From positions 1,890,996 to 1,932,626 of the forward strand of contig NZ_JH379027.1 of NCBI RefSeq assembly GCF_000235505.1: 41,631 nucleotides of DNA, written 5' to 3'. This document shows, one piece after another, positions 32,698 through 41,194 of the stretch. Origin of the DNA: Hungatella hathewayi WAL-18680 (GTDB taxonomy: Bacteria > Bacillota > Clostridia > Lachnospirales > Lachnospiraceae). The translations under genes were made by a program, and so were the position numbers. Positions within the stretch are counted from its first letter, which is position 1, and the number at the start of each line of letters is the position of its first letter. Under the pieces are notes generated by a model. That model was not told where the DNA came from. It worked only from the letters and a program-made list of their open reading frames with translations, and made no database searches.

Positions 32698-32793
32698 TAG
32701 ACGGAAATATATGTTATCTTATAGATACTATGGTTTGAAAATGATAGAAACAGCGATAGGATATAAGTACGAAAGACAGGAGATGGCGGGAAT

Positions 32794-33801
32794 ATGGAAT
32801 ATGAGCAGGACAACAGAATGGAATATGGACAGGGCGGCAGCGTGGAAGAGCAGAAGGCGGATGTTGTGCCGGAGATTGACAGCGGCCGGGAAGGGCGGAA
32901 GACGTTTGGCAGAATTGGCTTTGCCTTTGCCATCTTTATGGGTGTGACAATCGCGGCCCAGGCCGGTTTTTCGGCCTTGTTTTATCTGGGAGCGATACCG
33001 CCCCAGTTTGCCACGGCCAATACCTCCGTGCTGATATCCATGGCCGCCATGTATCTTGTCGCCTTTCCCGTGTTCTGGTGGCTGATGAAGCAGATTCCCG
33101 TGGTGGAGCACGCAGAGCGCCAAAAATGGAGTTTTGGGTCCCTGGCGGTGACATTTCTCATCTGCATGGCCGCTATCTATATCGGAAATATCATCGGCCA
33201 GCTGTTGATGTTCCTGGTAAGCCTCATCACCGGGGAGCCGATGGTCAACAACCTGCAGGACCTGATTCTGAATATGGATATTCCGGTCCTCTTTCTCTTC
33301 ACGGTGATTGTGGCGCCGGTGATGGAAGAGATGATGTACCGCAAGCTGCTGATTGACCGAATCCGCCAGTACGGCGAGGGACTGGCCGTGGTGATTTCCG
33401 GCATCCTGTTCGGCCTGGCCCACGGAAACTTTTATCAGTTTTTCTACGCCTTTGCGCTGGGAGCGATATTCGCCTATATTTACATCCGCTCCGGAAACAT
33501 CCGGTACACCATGATATTCCACATGATTATCAATTTCCTGGGAGGCATTTTCCCCACGCTGTTACTCCGCCTGATGAAGACCCAGCTCATCATCGGCTCC
33601 ATGCTGACGGTCACCTTCGGCCTGTTCGTCATCGGATTCCTGGTCGTGGGCACCACACTGTTCATCATGAACCGCAAAAACATCGTCCTGTACCCAGGCA
33701 GCAGAAACATTCCAAAAGGGAAACGCTTCCGCTCCTCCGTGGTGAATGTGGGCATGATACTGTATGGAATCATCTGCCTGGTGATGTTTGCGATGGGGTA
33801 A
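32794..33801 (+). CDS. CPBP-family (type II CAAX protease-like) membrane protein 2
   Basis: A 335-residue membrane protein with about eight helices. It starts with an acidic, Glu/Gln-rich cytoplasmic stretch (~45 residues, MEYEQDNRMEYGQGG...). The motifs are EEMMYR (Glu178, Glu179, Arg183), FGLAHGNFYQF, and HMIINFLGG. The extra C-terminal helix pair ends in a basic/Ser tail. CAGGAGATGGC precedes ATG 32794. It follows fprA after a terminator. It differs from CPBP protein 1 in length and motif surroundings, so the pair is not a recent duplication. Target unknown. Confidence 0.88.
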   Translation: MEYEQDNRMEYGQGGSVEEQKADVVPEIDSGREGRKTFGRIGFAFAIFMGVTIAAQAGFSALFYLGAIPPQFATANTSVLISMAAMYLVAFPVFWWLMKQIPVVEHAERQKWSFGSLAVTFLICMAAIYIGNIIGQLLMFLVSLITGEPMVNNLQDLILNMDIPVLFLFTVIVAPVMEEMMYRKLLIDRIRQYGEGLAVVISGILFGLAHGNFYQFFYAFALGAIFAYIYIRSGNIRYTMIFHMIINFLGGIFPTLLLRLMKTQLIIGSMLTVTFGLFVIGFLVVGTTLFIMNRKNIVLYPGSRNIPKGKRFRSSVVNVGMILYGIICLVMFAMG

Positions 33802-33843
33802 AATGGCAAGCGGATTTGATAGGATAATATTGACATTTCTTAA

Positions 33844-33895
33844 AAAACAAGGTAAGGTTGTAAGTGAACAATCTTATCTTGTTTTATTTTTTATT
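33844..33895 (+). terminator. Terminator after CPBP protein 2
   Basis: A 13-bp stem with one G-T pair (33844-33856 with 33873-33885), then an A and T6. Confidence 0.85.
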
Positions 33896-33987
33896 CTTAG
33901 AGTTATCTGTTTTTCAAAAGACGGGATCGTCGGTAATTTCCTGAAGGAACATGGAGAGTCAAGGGGGTGGTAATTTTTTAGACATAA

Positions 33988-34033
33988 TTGCAACTGAAAA
34001 ATAGTTGCAAAGTAATCGAAACTATTGTATACT
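33988..34033 (+). promoter_or_regulatory. hicAB promoter with HicB-type operator
   Basis: The -35 TTGCAA (34005-34010) and -10 TATACT (34028-34033) have a 17-bp spacer. A perfect 8-bp inverted repeat TTGCAACT-N7-AGTTGCAA (33988-34010) covers the -35 box, so a bound repressor would block it. HicB, which has a DNA-binding domain here, is the likely binder. Confidence 0.75.
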
Positions 34034-34051
34034 AAAGAAAGGAAGAAGGAA

Positions 34052-34309
34052 ATGAGCAAAAAAGAAAAATTAATGGAACGTTTTATGGATTTTTCCACCC
34101 TGATTACCTACGACGAGCTGAGGAAGGTCCTGGAACTGTTTGGGTACGAGGAGGATAACGGAGGGCACAGCAGTGGCTCGGCAGTCCGGTTTATCAACAG
34201 GAGAACCGGCAGAGAGATTGGAATGCACCGGCCTCATCCGTGGAATGAGATAAAACGGTACGTGAAGAAAGCAGTGAGGGAACATTTGGAAACGGAGGGA
34301 TATCTATGA
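34052..34309 (+). CDS. hicA: HicA-type mRNA interferase toxin
   Basis: An 85-residue double-stranded-RNA-binding-fold RNase toxin. The catalytic His is His39 in GGHSSGSAVRF. The characteristic HRPHP block (59-63) and the IKRYVKKAVREHL helix follow. It is slightly longer than the shortest HicA proteins because of an N-terminal helix (KKEKLMERFMDF). GAAGAAGGAA precedes ATG 34052; an in-frame TTG/ATG at 34025 lies inside the promoter. The gene overlaps hicB at ATGA. Toxin activity is inferred from the family. Confidence 0.93.
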   Translation: MSKKEKLMERFMDFSTLITYDELRKVLELFGYEEDNGGHSSGSAVRFINRRTGREIGMHRPHPWNEIKRYVKKAVREHLETEGYL

Positions 34310-34647
34310 AAAATATGTTGAAGTACCGCGGGTATTATGGCACTGTGGAGTATTCGGACGAGGATGAATGCTTTTTTGGGAAAGTGTTTGGAATCAATGA
34401 TTTGATTTTGTTTGAGGGCGACAGCGTGAAGGCGCTGAAGGCGGATTTCCATGAGGCGGTGGACAGCTATCTGGAGTCCTGCGAGGAGAGAGGGAAGGAG
34501 CCGGATAAGTTTTACAAAGGCAGTTTCAATATCCGCATCGCCCCCGAACTTCACAAAAAAGCGGCGCTGGCGGCGGAGCAGAGGCATCAGACGTTGAACT
34601 CTTTTGTGGAGAGCGCCATCTGCACGATGGTGTCCACCATTTTATAA
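34306..34647 (+). CDS. hicB: HicB-type antitoxin
   Basis: A 113-residue antitoxin. The N-terminal partial RNase-H-like fold (YYGTVEYSDEDECFFGKVFGINDLILFEGDSV, about 10-70) should bind HicA, and the C-terminal ribbon-helix-helix (GSFNIRIAPELHKKAALAAEQRHQTLNSFVESAI) should bind DNA. The four-base overlap with hicA makes translation coupled. Its likely target is the dyad over the hicAB -35 box. Only 48 bases separate it from the leuS promoter, and no terminator is seen between them. Confidence 0.93.
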   Translation: MKNMLKYRGYYGTVEYSDEDECFFGKVFGINDLILFEGDSVKALKADFHEAVDSYLESCEERGKEPDKFYKGSFNIRIAPELHKKAALAAEQRHQTLNSFVESAICTMVSTIL

Positions 34648-34695
34648 AAATGCCGGAAGTGCCGGGAAAACCAGATAAAAATTTGATTCAGGTGG

Positions 34696-34724
34696 TTGAC
34701 ACTCCATTTTAAGTATGTTACATT
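34696..34724 (+). promoter_or_regulatory. Promoter of the leuS leader
   Basis: TTGACA (34696-34701), 17-bp spacer, TACATT (34719-34724). Confidence 0.78.
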
Positions 34725-34730
34725 TACAGA

Positions 34731-35055
34731 TAGTGTAAATACTGTGAAGAGGAATAGTACATGTCTGGACACATGCAGAAAGCTGCCGGGGGATGCGAGG
34801 CAGTTGTGGAAGGGGATGGAACTCGCCTTGGAGTAGCCAGCTGAAGGGAACGGGCCGATGGCCGGAGGTTCCTGCGTAGGTGGAGCCGGGACTTGACCGT
34901 TACTTGAGAAGGAAGGATGACAGACCAGAAGATGGGATGCGCCGTCCGCAATGAGTGCATGCGAGAGCATGAAGTAGAGTGGTACCACGTAAGGATGATA
35001 AGCCCTTGCGTCTCTATCGGAATCCCAAGGGAGGATAGAGATGCGAGGGCTCTTT
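34731..35055 (+). ncRNA. T-box leader of leuS, leucine specifier (CTC)
   Basis: Stem I ends in GAA-CTC-GCCTTGGAG, where CTC (34822-34824) sits at the specifier position, in the same layout as the tryptophan T-box in this window. The T-box core AGAGTGGTACCACG (34976-34989) is followed by a terminator stem (35001-35018 with 35034-35051). Uncharged tRNA-Leu(GAG) would relieve termination. The region 34648-35188 has no gene other than this leader. Confidence 0.92.
35001..35055 (+). terminator. T-box conditional terminator of leuS
   Basis: An 18-bp stem with two G-T pairs (35001-35018 with 35034-35051) and a TCTTTT tail. Confidence 0.88.
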
Positions 35056-35188
35056 TGAATTCCGCGGGGAGACAGGAACATGGAGATTCTCGAAAGCCCG
35101 GGAAATGCCGGCGCTTACCAGGAATTTCCGATACTGTCAGAGAAACCAGACGGACGACAGATGTCCGCAATCACAGGAGGAAGAAACA

Positions 35189-37603
35189 ATGTCAGTACCT
35201 TATAATCACAGCGCCATTGAGAAAAAATGGCGGGAGAACTGGGAGAAGAACCCGATTAATGTCAACGACGGGAAGAAACCGAAATACTACTGTCTGGATA
35301 TGTTCCCATATCCGTCCGGCAGCGGCCTTCACGTGGGCCACTGGAGAGGCTACGTCATCTCCGACGTGTGGAGCCGTTACCAGATTTTAAAGGGTCATTA
35401 TGTGATTCACCCTATGGGATGGGACGCCTTCGGCCTGCCGGCTGAGAACTACGCCATCAAGATGGGCGTCCATCCGGCCAAATCCACGGCTGAGAACGTA
35501 GCCAACATCAAGCGTCAGATTGGCGAGATTGCCTCCATCTACGACTGGGATATGGAAGTCAACACCACCGACCCGGAATTCTACAAATGGACCCAGTGGA
35601 TCTTTGTAAAAATGTTCAAGGAGGGCTTAGCATACGAGAAGGAGTTCCCCATCAACTGGTGCCCGTCCTGTAAGACCGGTCTTGCCAACGAGGAAGTGGT
35701 AAACGGCTGCTGCGAGCGCTGCGGAACCACCGTGACCAAGAAGAACTTGAGACAGTGGATGTTAAAAATCACCGCCTACGCCGAGCGTCTGTTAAATGAT
35801 TTGGACAAGCTGGACTGGCCGGAGAAGGTTAAGAAGATGCAGTCCGACTGGATTGGCAAATCCTACGGCGCTGAGGTTGATTTTAAAGTGGACGGAAGAG
35901 ACGAGAAAATCACTGTCTACACCACAAGACCGGACACCCTCTACGGGGCCACCTTCATGGTGCTGGCTCCGGAGCATGAACTGGCGAAGAGCCTGGCGAC
36001 AGAGGAGACAAAAGAAGCAGTGGAGAAATACATTTTCGACGCTTCCATGCGCTCCAACGTAGACCGTCTTCAGGACAAGGAGAAGACCGGTGTCTTCACC
36101 GGAAGCTACGCCATCAACCCGTTAAACGGGGCGAAGGTGCCGATCTGGCTTTCCGACTATGTACTGGCGGACTACGGAACCGGCGCCATCATGTGCGTTC
36201 CGGCCCATGACGACCGCGACTTTGAATTTGCAAAGAAATTTAATATCCCGATTATCCAGGTTATTGCCAAGGACGGCGTGGAAATCGAAAATATGACCGA
36301 AGCCTACACCGAGGCGTCCGGAACCATGATTAACTCCGGCGAGTGGAACGGCATGGAATCCGCCGTGCTGAAGAAAGAAGCTCCCATGATGATTGAGGAG
36401 CGGGGCCTGGGCAAAAAGACAGTCAACTACAAGTTGCGTGACTGGGTATTTTCCAGACAGCGCTACTGGGGCGAGCCGATTCCGATTATCCACTGCCCGC
36501 ACTGCGGCAACGTGCCGGTGCCGGAGGACCAGCTGCCGTTAACGCTGCCGGAGGTGGAGAGCTACCAGCCAACCGGAACGGGAGAGTCACCGCTGGCGGG
36601 AATCGACTGGTGGGTCAACACCACCTGCCCGGTATGCGGCGCACCGGCGAAGCGTGAGACCAACACCATGCCACAGTGGGCCGGTTCCTCCTGGTATTTC
36701 CTGCGCTACGTGGACAGCCACAACAGCGAGGAACTGGTTTCCAGGGAGAAAGCGGACAAATACCTGCCGGTTGACATGTATATCGGCGGCGTGGAGCATG
36801 CGGTGCTTCACCTGTTATATTCCAGGTTCTACACCAAGTTCCTCCACGATATCGGCGTGATTGACTTCGACGAGCCGTTCAAGAAGCTGTTTAACCAGGG
36901 CATGATTAACGGCAAGAACGGTATCAAGATGAGCAAGTCCAAGGGAAATGTGGTCTCCCCGGATGATTTGGTCCGCGATTACGGCTGTGATTCCCTGAGA
37001 ATGTATGAGCTGTTTGTGGGACCGCCGGAGCTGGATGCGGAGTGGGATGACAGAGGAATCGAGGGCGTCAGCCGTTTCCTGAACCGTTTCTGGAACCTGG
37101 TGATGGACAGCAAAGATAAGGACGTCAAAGAGACAAAAGAGATGGTGAAACTCCGCCACAAACTGGTGTTTGATATCGAACAGCGTTTCACCCAGTTTAA
37201 CTTAAACACCGTGATTTCCGGTTTCATGGAGTACAACAACAAGCTGATTGATTTAGCCAAGAAGACCGGCGGCATTGACAAGGAGACCTTGAAGACCTTC
37301 GTGATTCTGCTGGCTCCGTTTGCCCCACATATCGGAGAAGAGTTATGGCAGCAGCTGGGCGGCACCGACACCGTCTTCCATGCTACCTGGCCGGAGTGCG
37401 ACGAGGAAGCCATGAAGGATGACGAGATTGAGGTGGCCGTGCAGGTAAACGGCAAGACGAGAGCCGTGATCAACGTGCCGGCTGACATCTCCAAGGAGGA
37501 CGCCATCGCGGCAGGCAGAGAAGCCGTGGCGGACAAGATGAGCGGAACCGTGGTGAAAGAAATCTACGTGCCGGGCAGAATTGTGAATATCGTATGTAAA
37601 TAA
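35189..37603 (+). CDS. leuS: Leucyl-tRNA synthetase
   Basis: An 804-residue class I synthetase that charges tRNA-Leu. The HIGH motif is HVGH (48-51) in YPSGSGLHVGH, and KMSKS is at 580-584. A zinc-like CPSCKTGLANEEVVNGCCERCG block (about 166-190) and the editing (CP1) domain with TTRPDTLYGATF are present. A second CPHCGNVP/CPVCGAP region precedes the catalytic core end. The C-terminal domain ends in VPGRIVNIVCK. CAGGAGG precedes ATG 35189. The gene is controlled by the T-box upstream and has its own terminator. Confidence 0.98.
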   Translation: MSVPYNHSAIEKKWRENWEKNPINVNDGKKPKYYCLDMFPYPSGSGLHVGHWRGYVISDVWSRYQILKGHYVIHPMGWDAFGLPAENYAIKMGVHPAKSTAENVANIKRQIGEIASIYDWDMEVNTTDPEFYKWTQWIFVKMFKEGLAYEKEFPINWCPSCKTGLANEEVVNGCCERCGTTVTKKNLRQWMLKITAYAERLLNDLDKLDWPEKVKKMQSDWIGKSYGAEVDFKVDGRDEKITVYTTRPDTLYGATFMVLAPEHELAKSLATEETKEAVEKYIFDASMRSNVDRLQDKEKTGVFTGSYAINPLNGAKVPIWLSDYVLADYGTGAIMCVPAHDDRDFEFAKKFNIPIIQVIAKDGVEIENMTEAYTEASGTMINSGEWNGMESAVLKKEAPMMIEERGLGKKTVNYKLRDWVFSRQRYWGEPIPIIHCPHCGNVPVPEDQLPLTLPEVESYQPTGTGESPLAGIDWWVNTTCPVCGAPAKRETNTMPQWAGSSWYFLRYVDSHNSEELVSREKADKYLPVDMYIGGVEHAVLHLLYSRFYTKFLHDIGVIDFDEPFKKLFNQGMINGKNGIKMSKSKGNVVSPDDLVRDYGCDSLRMYELFVGPPELDAEWDDRGIEGVSRFLNRFWNLVMDSKDKDVKETKEMVKLRHKLVFDIEQRFTQFNLNTVISGFMEYNNKLIDLAKKTGGIDKETLKTFVILLAPFAPHIGEELWQQLGGTDTVFHATWPECDEEAMKDDEIEVAVQVNGKTRAVINVPADISKEDAIAAGREAVADKMSGTVVKEIYVPGRIVNIVCK

Positions 37604-37608
37604 ATGAG

Positions 37609-37653
37609 AAGAGGAGCCATTCATTCGAGCAGAGAGTGAATGGCTCTTCTTTT
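37609..37653 (+). terminator. Terminator of leuS
   Basis: A 15-bp stem with one G-T pair (37609-37623 with 37637-37651), then TT. Confidence 0.8.
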
Positions 37654-37730
37654 AAATGAAATATTTGAAAAAAGAACAATAAATGAATTGACTTCATAAA
37701 AATAAAGATTATATCAATTTTAATACATAC

Positions 37731-37774
37731 AAAAGTGAAGAAGAAGTGAAGAAAAAGTAAAGAAAAAGTAAAGT
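37731..37774 (+). repeat. Four tandem 11-bp direct repeats before an unknown operon
   Basis: Units start at 37731, 37742, 37753 and 37764, each close to AAAAGTRAAGA. The array ends four bases before the -35 box. Direct repeats with an 11-bp period (about one helical turn) upstream of -35 are how OmpR/PhoB-type response regulators usually bind; that identity is inference. Confidence 0.75.
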
Positions 37775-37778
37775 GGCA

Positions 37779-37807
37779 TTGAAAATCGTCACTCAAAATG
37801 GTATAAT
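37779..37807 (+). promoter_or_regulatory. Promoter of the unknown two-gene unit
   Basis: TTGAAA (37779-37784), 17-bp spacer, TATAAT (37802-37807). Confidence 0.8.
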
Positions 37808-37854
37808 ATGAGTTAAATCGTCGTAATTCTACATATGAGAAGTGGGGATTGTTC

Positions 37855-39183
37855 ATGAGAGAAAAAGATGAACAACCTCCCGCAATCAAGAAGAACATAT
37901 GTTCTGAAAAACAGGCTGCTGTTAAGCGGCACAAAATAAAACGCCGCAATAAAAAGCGGCTGGAACTTTTTTTTGCGTTATTGTTATGTTTCATTGTATT
38001 CTGGTTTTTGGGGGAATTTACATTTTTCCGGTTTATGATAAAGATATGGCTGGGAGAATGGGGGATTCTTGTGGCGGGAATTATCATTCCGGGTCTGATT
38101 GGGCTGTTGGTCAATGAAGAGATGAAAAAGGACAGGCCGGCGGACAGAGATTTTATTACAGATGTGAAGTGCTTTCTTAACGCTGTCATGTTATCAGTCA
38201 AGCATAAAACAGCGGTTAAGCTGCTGGCGGCCATCCTTACTTTGATATATGCTCCTGCCGTTTTGGCTCAGAATTATGTGGCGGGCAGTATCTGCGTGTT
38301 TTTTGAGGAGGGAGTAGACTTCCATGAGGGCATAGAGGCTTGTAAAATCTATCGGGATTCCAAAAAACAGCAGGAGGGACTGCGAAGTCAGCCACAGGAC
38401 ACGAAGCCGGAAGCGCATGGAAAACAGGAGGATGAGCATGAGACCGGGACGGTGTCTGCCAACGATGCTTTGGGGAGTGAAGAGAATCGTGATCCGTTCA
38501 AGCAGAATGATGCGCCGGAAAATATTGAGTGGTTTGCCGGTCACCCAGAGAGTGAACAGAAGGAAGCCAGGAAAATCATAGTTTCCAAGGCGGAGCAGAA
38601 CGTGGAGCTGGTTTTATCGAAAATGGATTACGATGTGATCTTTTTTCAGACCGGCGAGTATGCGATTAAAAACTGGAATGATGAGGAGGAGATTTATCAG
38701 GCTGTGAATCATCTGGTAGAGGATAAAATCGAATGCTGCCTGGAAAATAAGTTTGACGATGAGGAACATGGCGCTCCGCCTCAGATGAGGACCGAAGTAG
38801 ATGATATGAGCAGACTGGATGCAAAACTCACAGAACTGAAGGATAAAAAGCACGTGATGGAAGTGCGGGATTACTGTTATCAGAATTACCCCAAATACAG
38901 TCTGGCTAAATTGCTGGCTGAAGATAACAATGGCTGTGCGCTTGCTTATTGGTGCCAGGATGGCAGGGAGGAGACAGTACGTTATTATTATGGGCAGGCT
39001 GTCATATGGCTGCTGGAATCCTTGAAATTTGAGATGGTTTCCAACAACTCAAAGAAAAATGTGCTGCTCTCTGTCAGTCAGCGTTATGCGGATATTGCTT
39101 ACACAACATCCGGTGAAACGGTTGAAAAATTTTACGCGCTTAAACTGGAGGCCGCGTTTTTAAGGGTTTCAAACAATTATTGA
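37855..39183 (+). CDS. Unrecognised membrane protein, three predicted helices
   Basis: A 442-residue protein I do not recognise. A very basic N-terminus (KRHKIKRRNKKR, about 24-35) precedes three hydrophobic segments (about 37-56, 69-87 and 119-139). The large soluble remainder is acidic and Gln/Glu-rich near 165-225 (SKKQQEGLRSQPQDTKPEAHGKQEDEHETG), then helical to the end (AKLLAEDNNGCALAYWCQDGREETVRYYYGQAVIWLLESLKFEMV). ATG 37855 has a weak GTGGGG site; TTG 37849 is possible. It shares a promoter and the repeat array with the next gene, 24 bases downstream. Confidence 0.8.
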   Translation: MREKDEQPPAIKKNICSEKQAAVKRHKIKRRNKKRLELFFALLLCFIVFWFLGEFTFFRFMIKIWLGEWGILVAGIIIPGLIGLLVNEEMKKDRPADRDFITDVKCFLNAVMLSVKHKTAVKLLAAILTLIYAPAVLAQNYVAGSICVFFEEGVDFHEGIEACKIYRDSKKQQEGLRSQPQDTKPEAHGKQEDEHETGTVSANDALGSEENRDPFKQNDAPENIEWFAGHPESEQKEARKIIVSKAEQNVELVLSKMDYDVIFFQTGEYAIKNWNDEEEIYQAVNHLVEDKIECCLENKFDDEEHGAPPQMRTEVDDMSRLDAKLTELKDKKHVMEVRDYCYQNYPKYSLAKLLAEDNNGCALAYWCQDGREETVRYYYGQAVIWLLESLKFEMVSNNSKKNVLLSVSQRYADIAYTTSGETVEKFYALKLEAAFLRVSNNY

Positions 39184-39206
39184 CGGGGAAAGGGGGAAAC
39201 GGAGAG

Positions 39207-40022
39207 ATGAAGAAGGACGTGGATGTGGATTTACTCAGCAGAATACTCAAAAAATATGAATCCGAGCCGAAGGTGACGTTCGATGAACTGGAATTGGATG
39301 AGGGACAGAAGTCTTATGTAACCGGATATCTGGCCTGCATGGAGGAGAGAGAGGACACCGGCTCTTTAGAAGAAACGGTGAGGGAACAGATTAATCAGGT
39401 ACGCTCTAAGTACTGTGAGCCTATTCTGGATATTCTGGAGACGGAGGGGGATTTATATCATGGAGACCTGGCTGACAAACTGGAATTGTCACCCAGCGGC
39501 CTCAATGCTATTATCAAGAAAATGCAGGAGGCAGAGCTTCCGCTGATACAGACCAGCCAGATTGGCAAGTATAAGATATATTCTTTATCGGAGGAGACAA
39601 AGGAGTACTTGCGTCAAAAACGGATGAAGGGGGATCAGAGACTGGACAGGAAGTCTCTCAATGAAGAAAAAAGAACATCATTGTTTTTGCCGCTGCAGCG
39701 GTTTGTAGAATCCGCGGGAACAGGATGGAAAGATATGCTTGGGGAGCTGCTTCAGGGAGACCATGCTGAGTGCACGGAGCAGACACTGAATCATTTCTAT
39801 GAATTTACAGGACAGATGGCGGAACTTTCAAGGCATAAGTCCATGGACGTGGAACGGATACAGAAATTTTTGGGCAATGATGTGTTGAACTATCTTCTGG
39901 AGGATTTTTTAAAAGAAGAAATTCAATGCCAGGATTATCTGACGGCTATGGAGGAATCCGAAAACGGCAGGAGAAACAGAGAACTTCTAAAATATCTCGT
40001 TCTGAAGGAAGAGGAAAAATAA
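39207..40022 (+). CDS. Winged-helix protein, partner of the upstream membrane protein
   Basis: A 271-residue cytosolic protein. After an acidic N-terminus (DVDVDLLSRILKKYESE), residues ~66-130 form a winged helix (CEPILDILETEGDLYHGDLADKLELSPSGLNAIIKKMQEAELPLIQTSQIGKYKIYSLSEE), reminiscent of MarR/ArsR-type folds. The C-terminal ~130 residues are helical with no recognised family (LPLQRFVESAGTGWKDMLGELLQ; DVLNYLLEDFLKEEIQ). ATG 39207 follows GGGGGAAACGGAG. It might sense or regulate with the membrane protein, but neither target nor signal is visible. Confidence 0.8.
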   Translation: MKKDVDVDLLSRILKKYESEPKVTFDELELDEGQKSYVTGYLACMEEREDTGSLEETVREQINQVRSKYCEPILDILETEGDLYHGDLADKLELSPSGLNAIIKKMQEAELPLIQTSQIGKYKIYSLSEETKEYLRQKRMKGDQRLDRKSLNEEKRTSLFLPLQRFVESAGTGWKDMLGELLQGDHAECTEQTLNHFYEFTGQMAELSRHKSMDVERIQKFLGNDVLNYLLEDFLKEEIQCQDYLTAMEESENGRRNRELLKYLVLKEEEK

Positions 40023-40057
40023 ACAATGATGAATCATCAGAATGTCAGATTAAGACG

Positions 40058-40097
40058 CAGTCTGTGGCTTTTAAAAACCACGGGCTGCGCTTTTTTA
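40058..40097 (+). terminator. Terminator of the unknown two-gene unit
   Basis: An 11-bp stem with two G-T pairs (40058-40068 with 40079-40089), then GC and T6. Confidence 0.82.
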
Positions 40098-40122
40098 AGA
40101 TATGGCGGGTGCTGTTAAAGAT

Positions 40123-40404
40123 TTATTTTTTTGAAGCGATTCTTTTAGACAGCATTTTCAGGGTATCCAGTTTTCCTCTGTCGGCCGGATTCATGTAGCC
40201 GCTCAATATGGACACCAGCAGGTCCGTCTCCTGGTCGTTGAAGGAGATACCGCTCTGGTTGGCCAGCATGGTGATGGATAGAAACTTGGGCAGCAGCTGG
40301 TTCTTCGGCGTCTTCTCAATCTGCTCCGTCAAATCCGACAGAAACTGAATCTTGTCGGGATGCATGGCTTTCACCCGCGGATCATTTTTCCAGGTATCAT
40401 TCAT
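40123..40404 (-). CDS. Conserved-type hypothetical protein (93 residues)
   Basis: A 93-residue, mostly helical, charged protein (NDPRVKAMHPDKIQFLSDLTEQIEKTPKNQLLPKFLSITMLANQSGISF...TDLLVSILSGYMNPADRGKLDTLKMLSKR). I recall similar small proteins in Lachnospiraceae but know no function. ATATGGAGG precedes ATG 40404. It follows the 211-residue gene on the same strand after 77 bases, so the two probably form an operon. No signal peptide or helix pair for membrane insertion is seen. Confidence 0.8.
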   Translation of the reverse strand: MNDTWKNDPRVKAMHPDKIQFLSDLTEQIEKTPKNQLLPKFLSITMLANQSGISFNDQETDLLVSILSGYMNPADRGKLDTLKMLSKRIASKK

Positions 40405-40481
40405 ACGTGATTTCCTCCATATTCTGCGCCGGAGTGTCCCGGGCGCGGTGATAATTGGTGTGTGTCAGGTGGGGCAGGCCC

Positions 40482-41117
40482 TTATGTAAATTGCTGCATG
40501 GCCTGCATCATCATCTGTACCATCTCAATCCGGGACTGCTGTTCCGGGGAGAGAAAGCCTTTTATCTGGTCTAACATAGGGCGGGAGCCGGCAGCGCCGG
40601 ACGCGGTAAAACTGCTGTTATGCTGGGGCGGTGGGTCCGGAATTTCCGACGAGGGAATCTCCGAGTCCGGTATCTCCCCCTCCGGCATTACCGGCGGTGT
40701 CTGGCCCTGTCCCTGCTGTCCAAAGAGCTGGGCCGCCGAGAAGAGAGCGTCCCTGCCGCCAAATCCTCCAAAATTCTGGAACATATTGGCCATGGATGTC
40801 CGCCCTCCCTGGAGAAATCCGCTGACCAGCTCGATGATTTCCTGCTCCGCGGCGGAGGCGTAGGGCTTGATGGCCTTCAGCATTTCCACAGGAGACTTCT
40901 TATCCTGGTGCTCCAGGGAGCAAATCCCCATGGTGGCCACCTCCTCATCGCGAAAAAGGGAGATGGTTCTCTGCAGCTCACTCATTTTCACAAACACGGA
41001 GAGCATCCTCTGCTCCGGGACTTCCATATAAGGCAGGGCCGCTTTCATCATCTGAAGGTGATGATTGCCGGTCAGATAATCTAGGTCTGTTAATTTTAAA
41101 TCCTGTTCCTCATTCAT
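40482..41117 (-). CDS. Hypothetical protein with Gly/Pro-rich linker (211 residues)
   Basis: A 211-residue protein. Residues ~1-105 are helical and charged (DYLTGNHHLQMMKAALPYMEVPEQRMLSVFVKMSELQRTI...). A FGGFGGRDALFSAAQ block and a Gln/Gly/Pro linker with repeated PDSEIP/SSEIP units (about 140-165) follow. A last helix (LDQIKGFLSPEQQSRIEMVQMMMQAMQQF) is Met/Gln-rich and ends at the stop. ATG 41117 has AAAGG upstream; the longer frame to 41174 has no site. It precedes the 93-residue gene. I do not recognise the family; it might be a scaffold or assembly protein, but nothing shows this. Confidence 0.78.
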   Translation of the reverse strand: MNEEQDLKLTDLDYLTGNHHLQMMKAALPYMEVPEQRMLSVFVKMSELQRTISLFRDEEVATMGICSLEHQDKKSPVEMLKAIKPYASAAEQEIIELVSGFLQGGRTSMANMFQNFGGFGGRDALFSAAQLFGQQGQGQTPPVMPEGEIPDSEIPSSEIPDPPPQHNSSFTASGAAGSRPMLDQIKGFLSPEQQSRIEMVQMMMQAMQQFT

Positions 41118-41194
41118 AGTTGTTAACCTTTGGCTTTTCTTGTTCCCAATATATGCGCCATTCAAAAGAATCATGCCTGATGCATATCATAATA

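Noticed and set aside
37731-37774. CRISPR or other spacer-repeat array
   Set aside because: The 11-bp units are contiguous with no spacers, and they sit right at a promoter.
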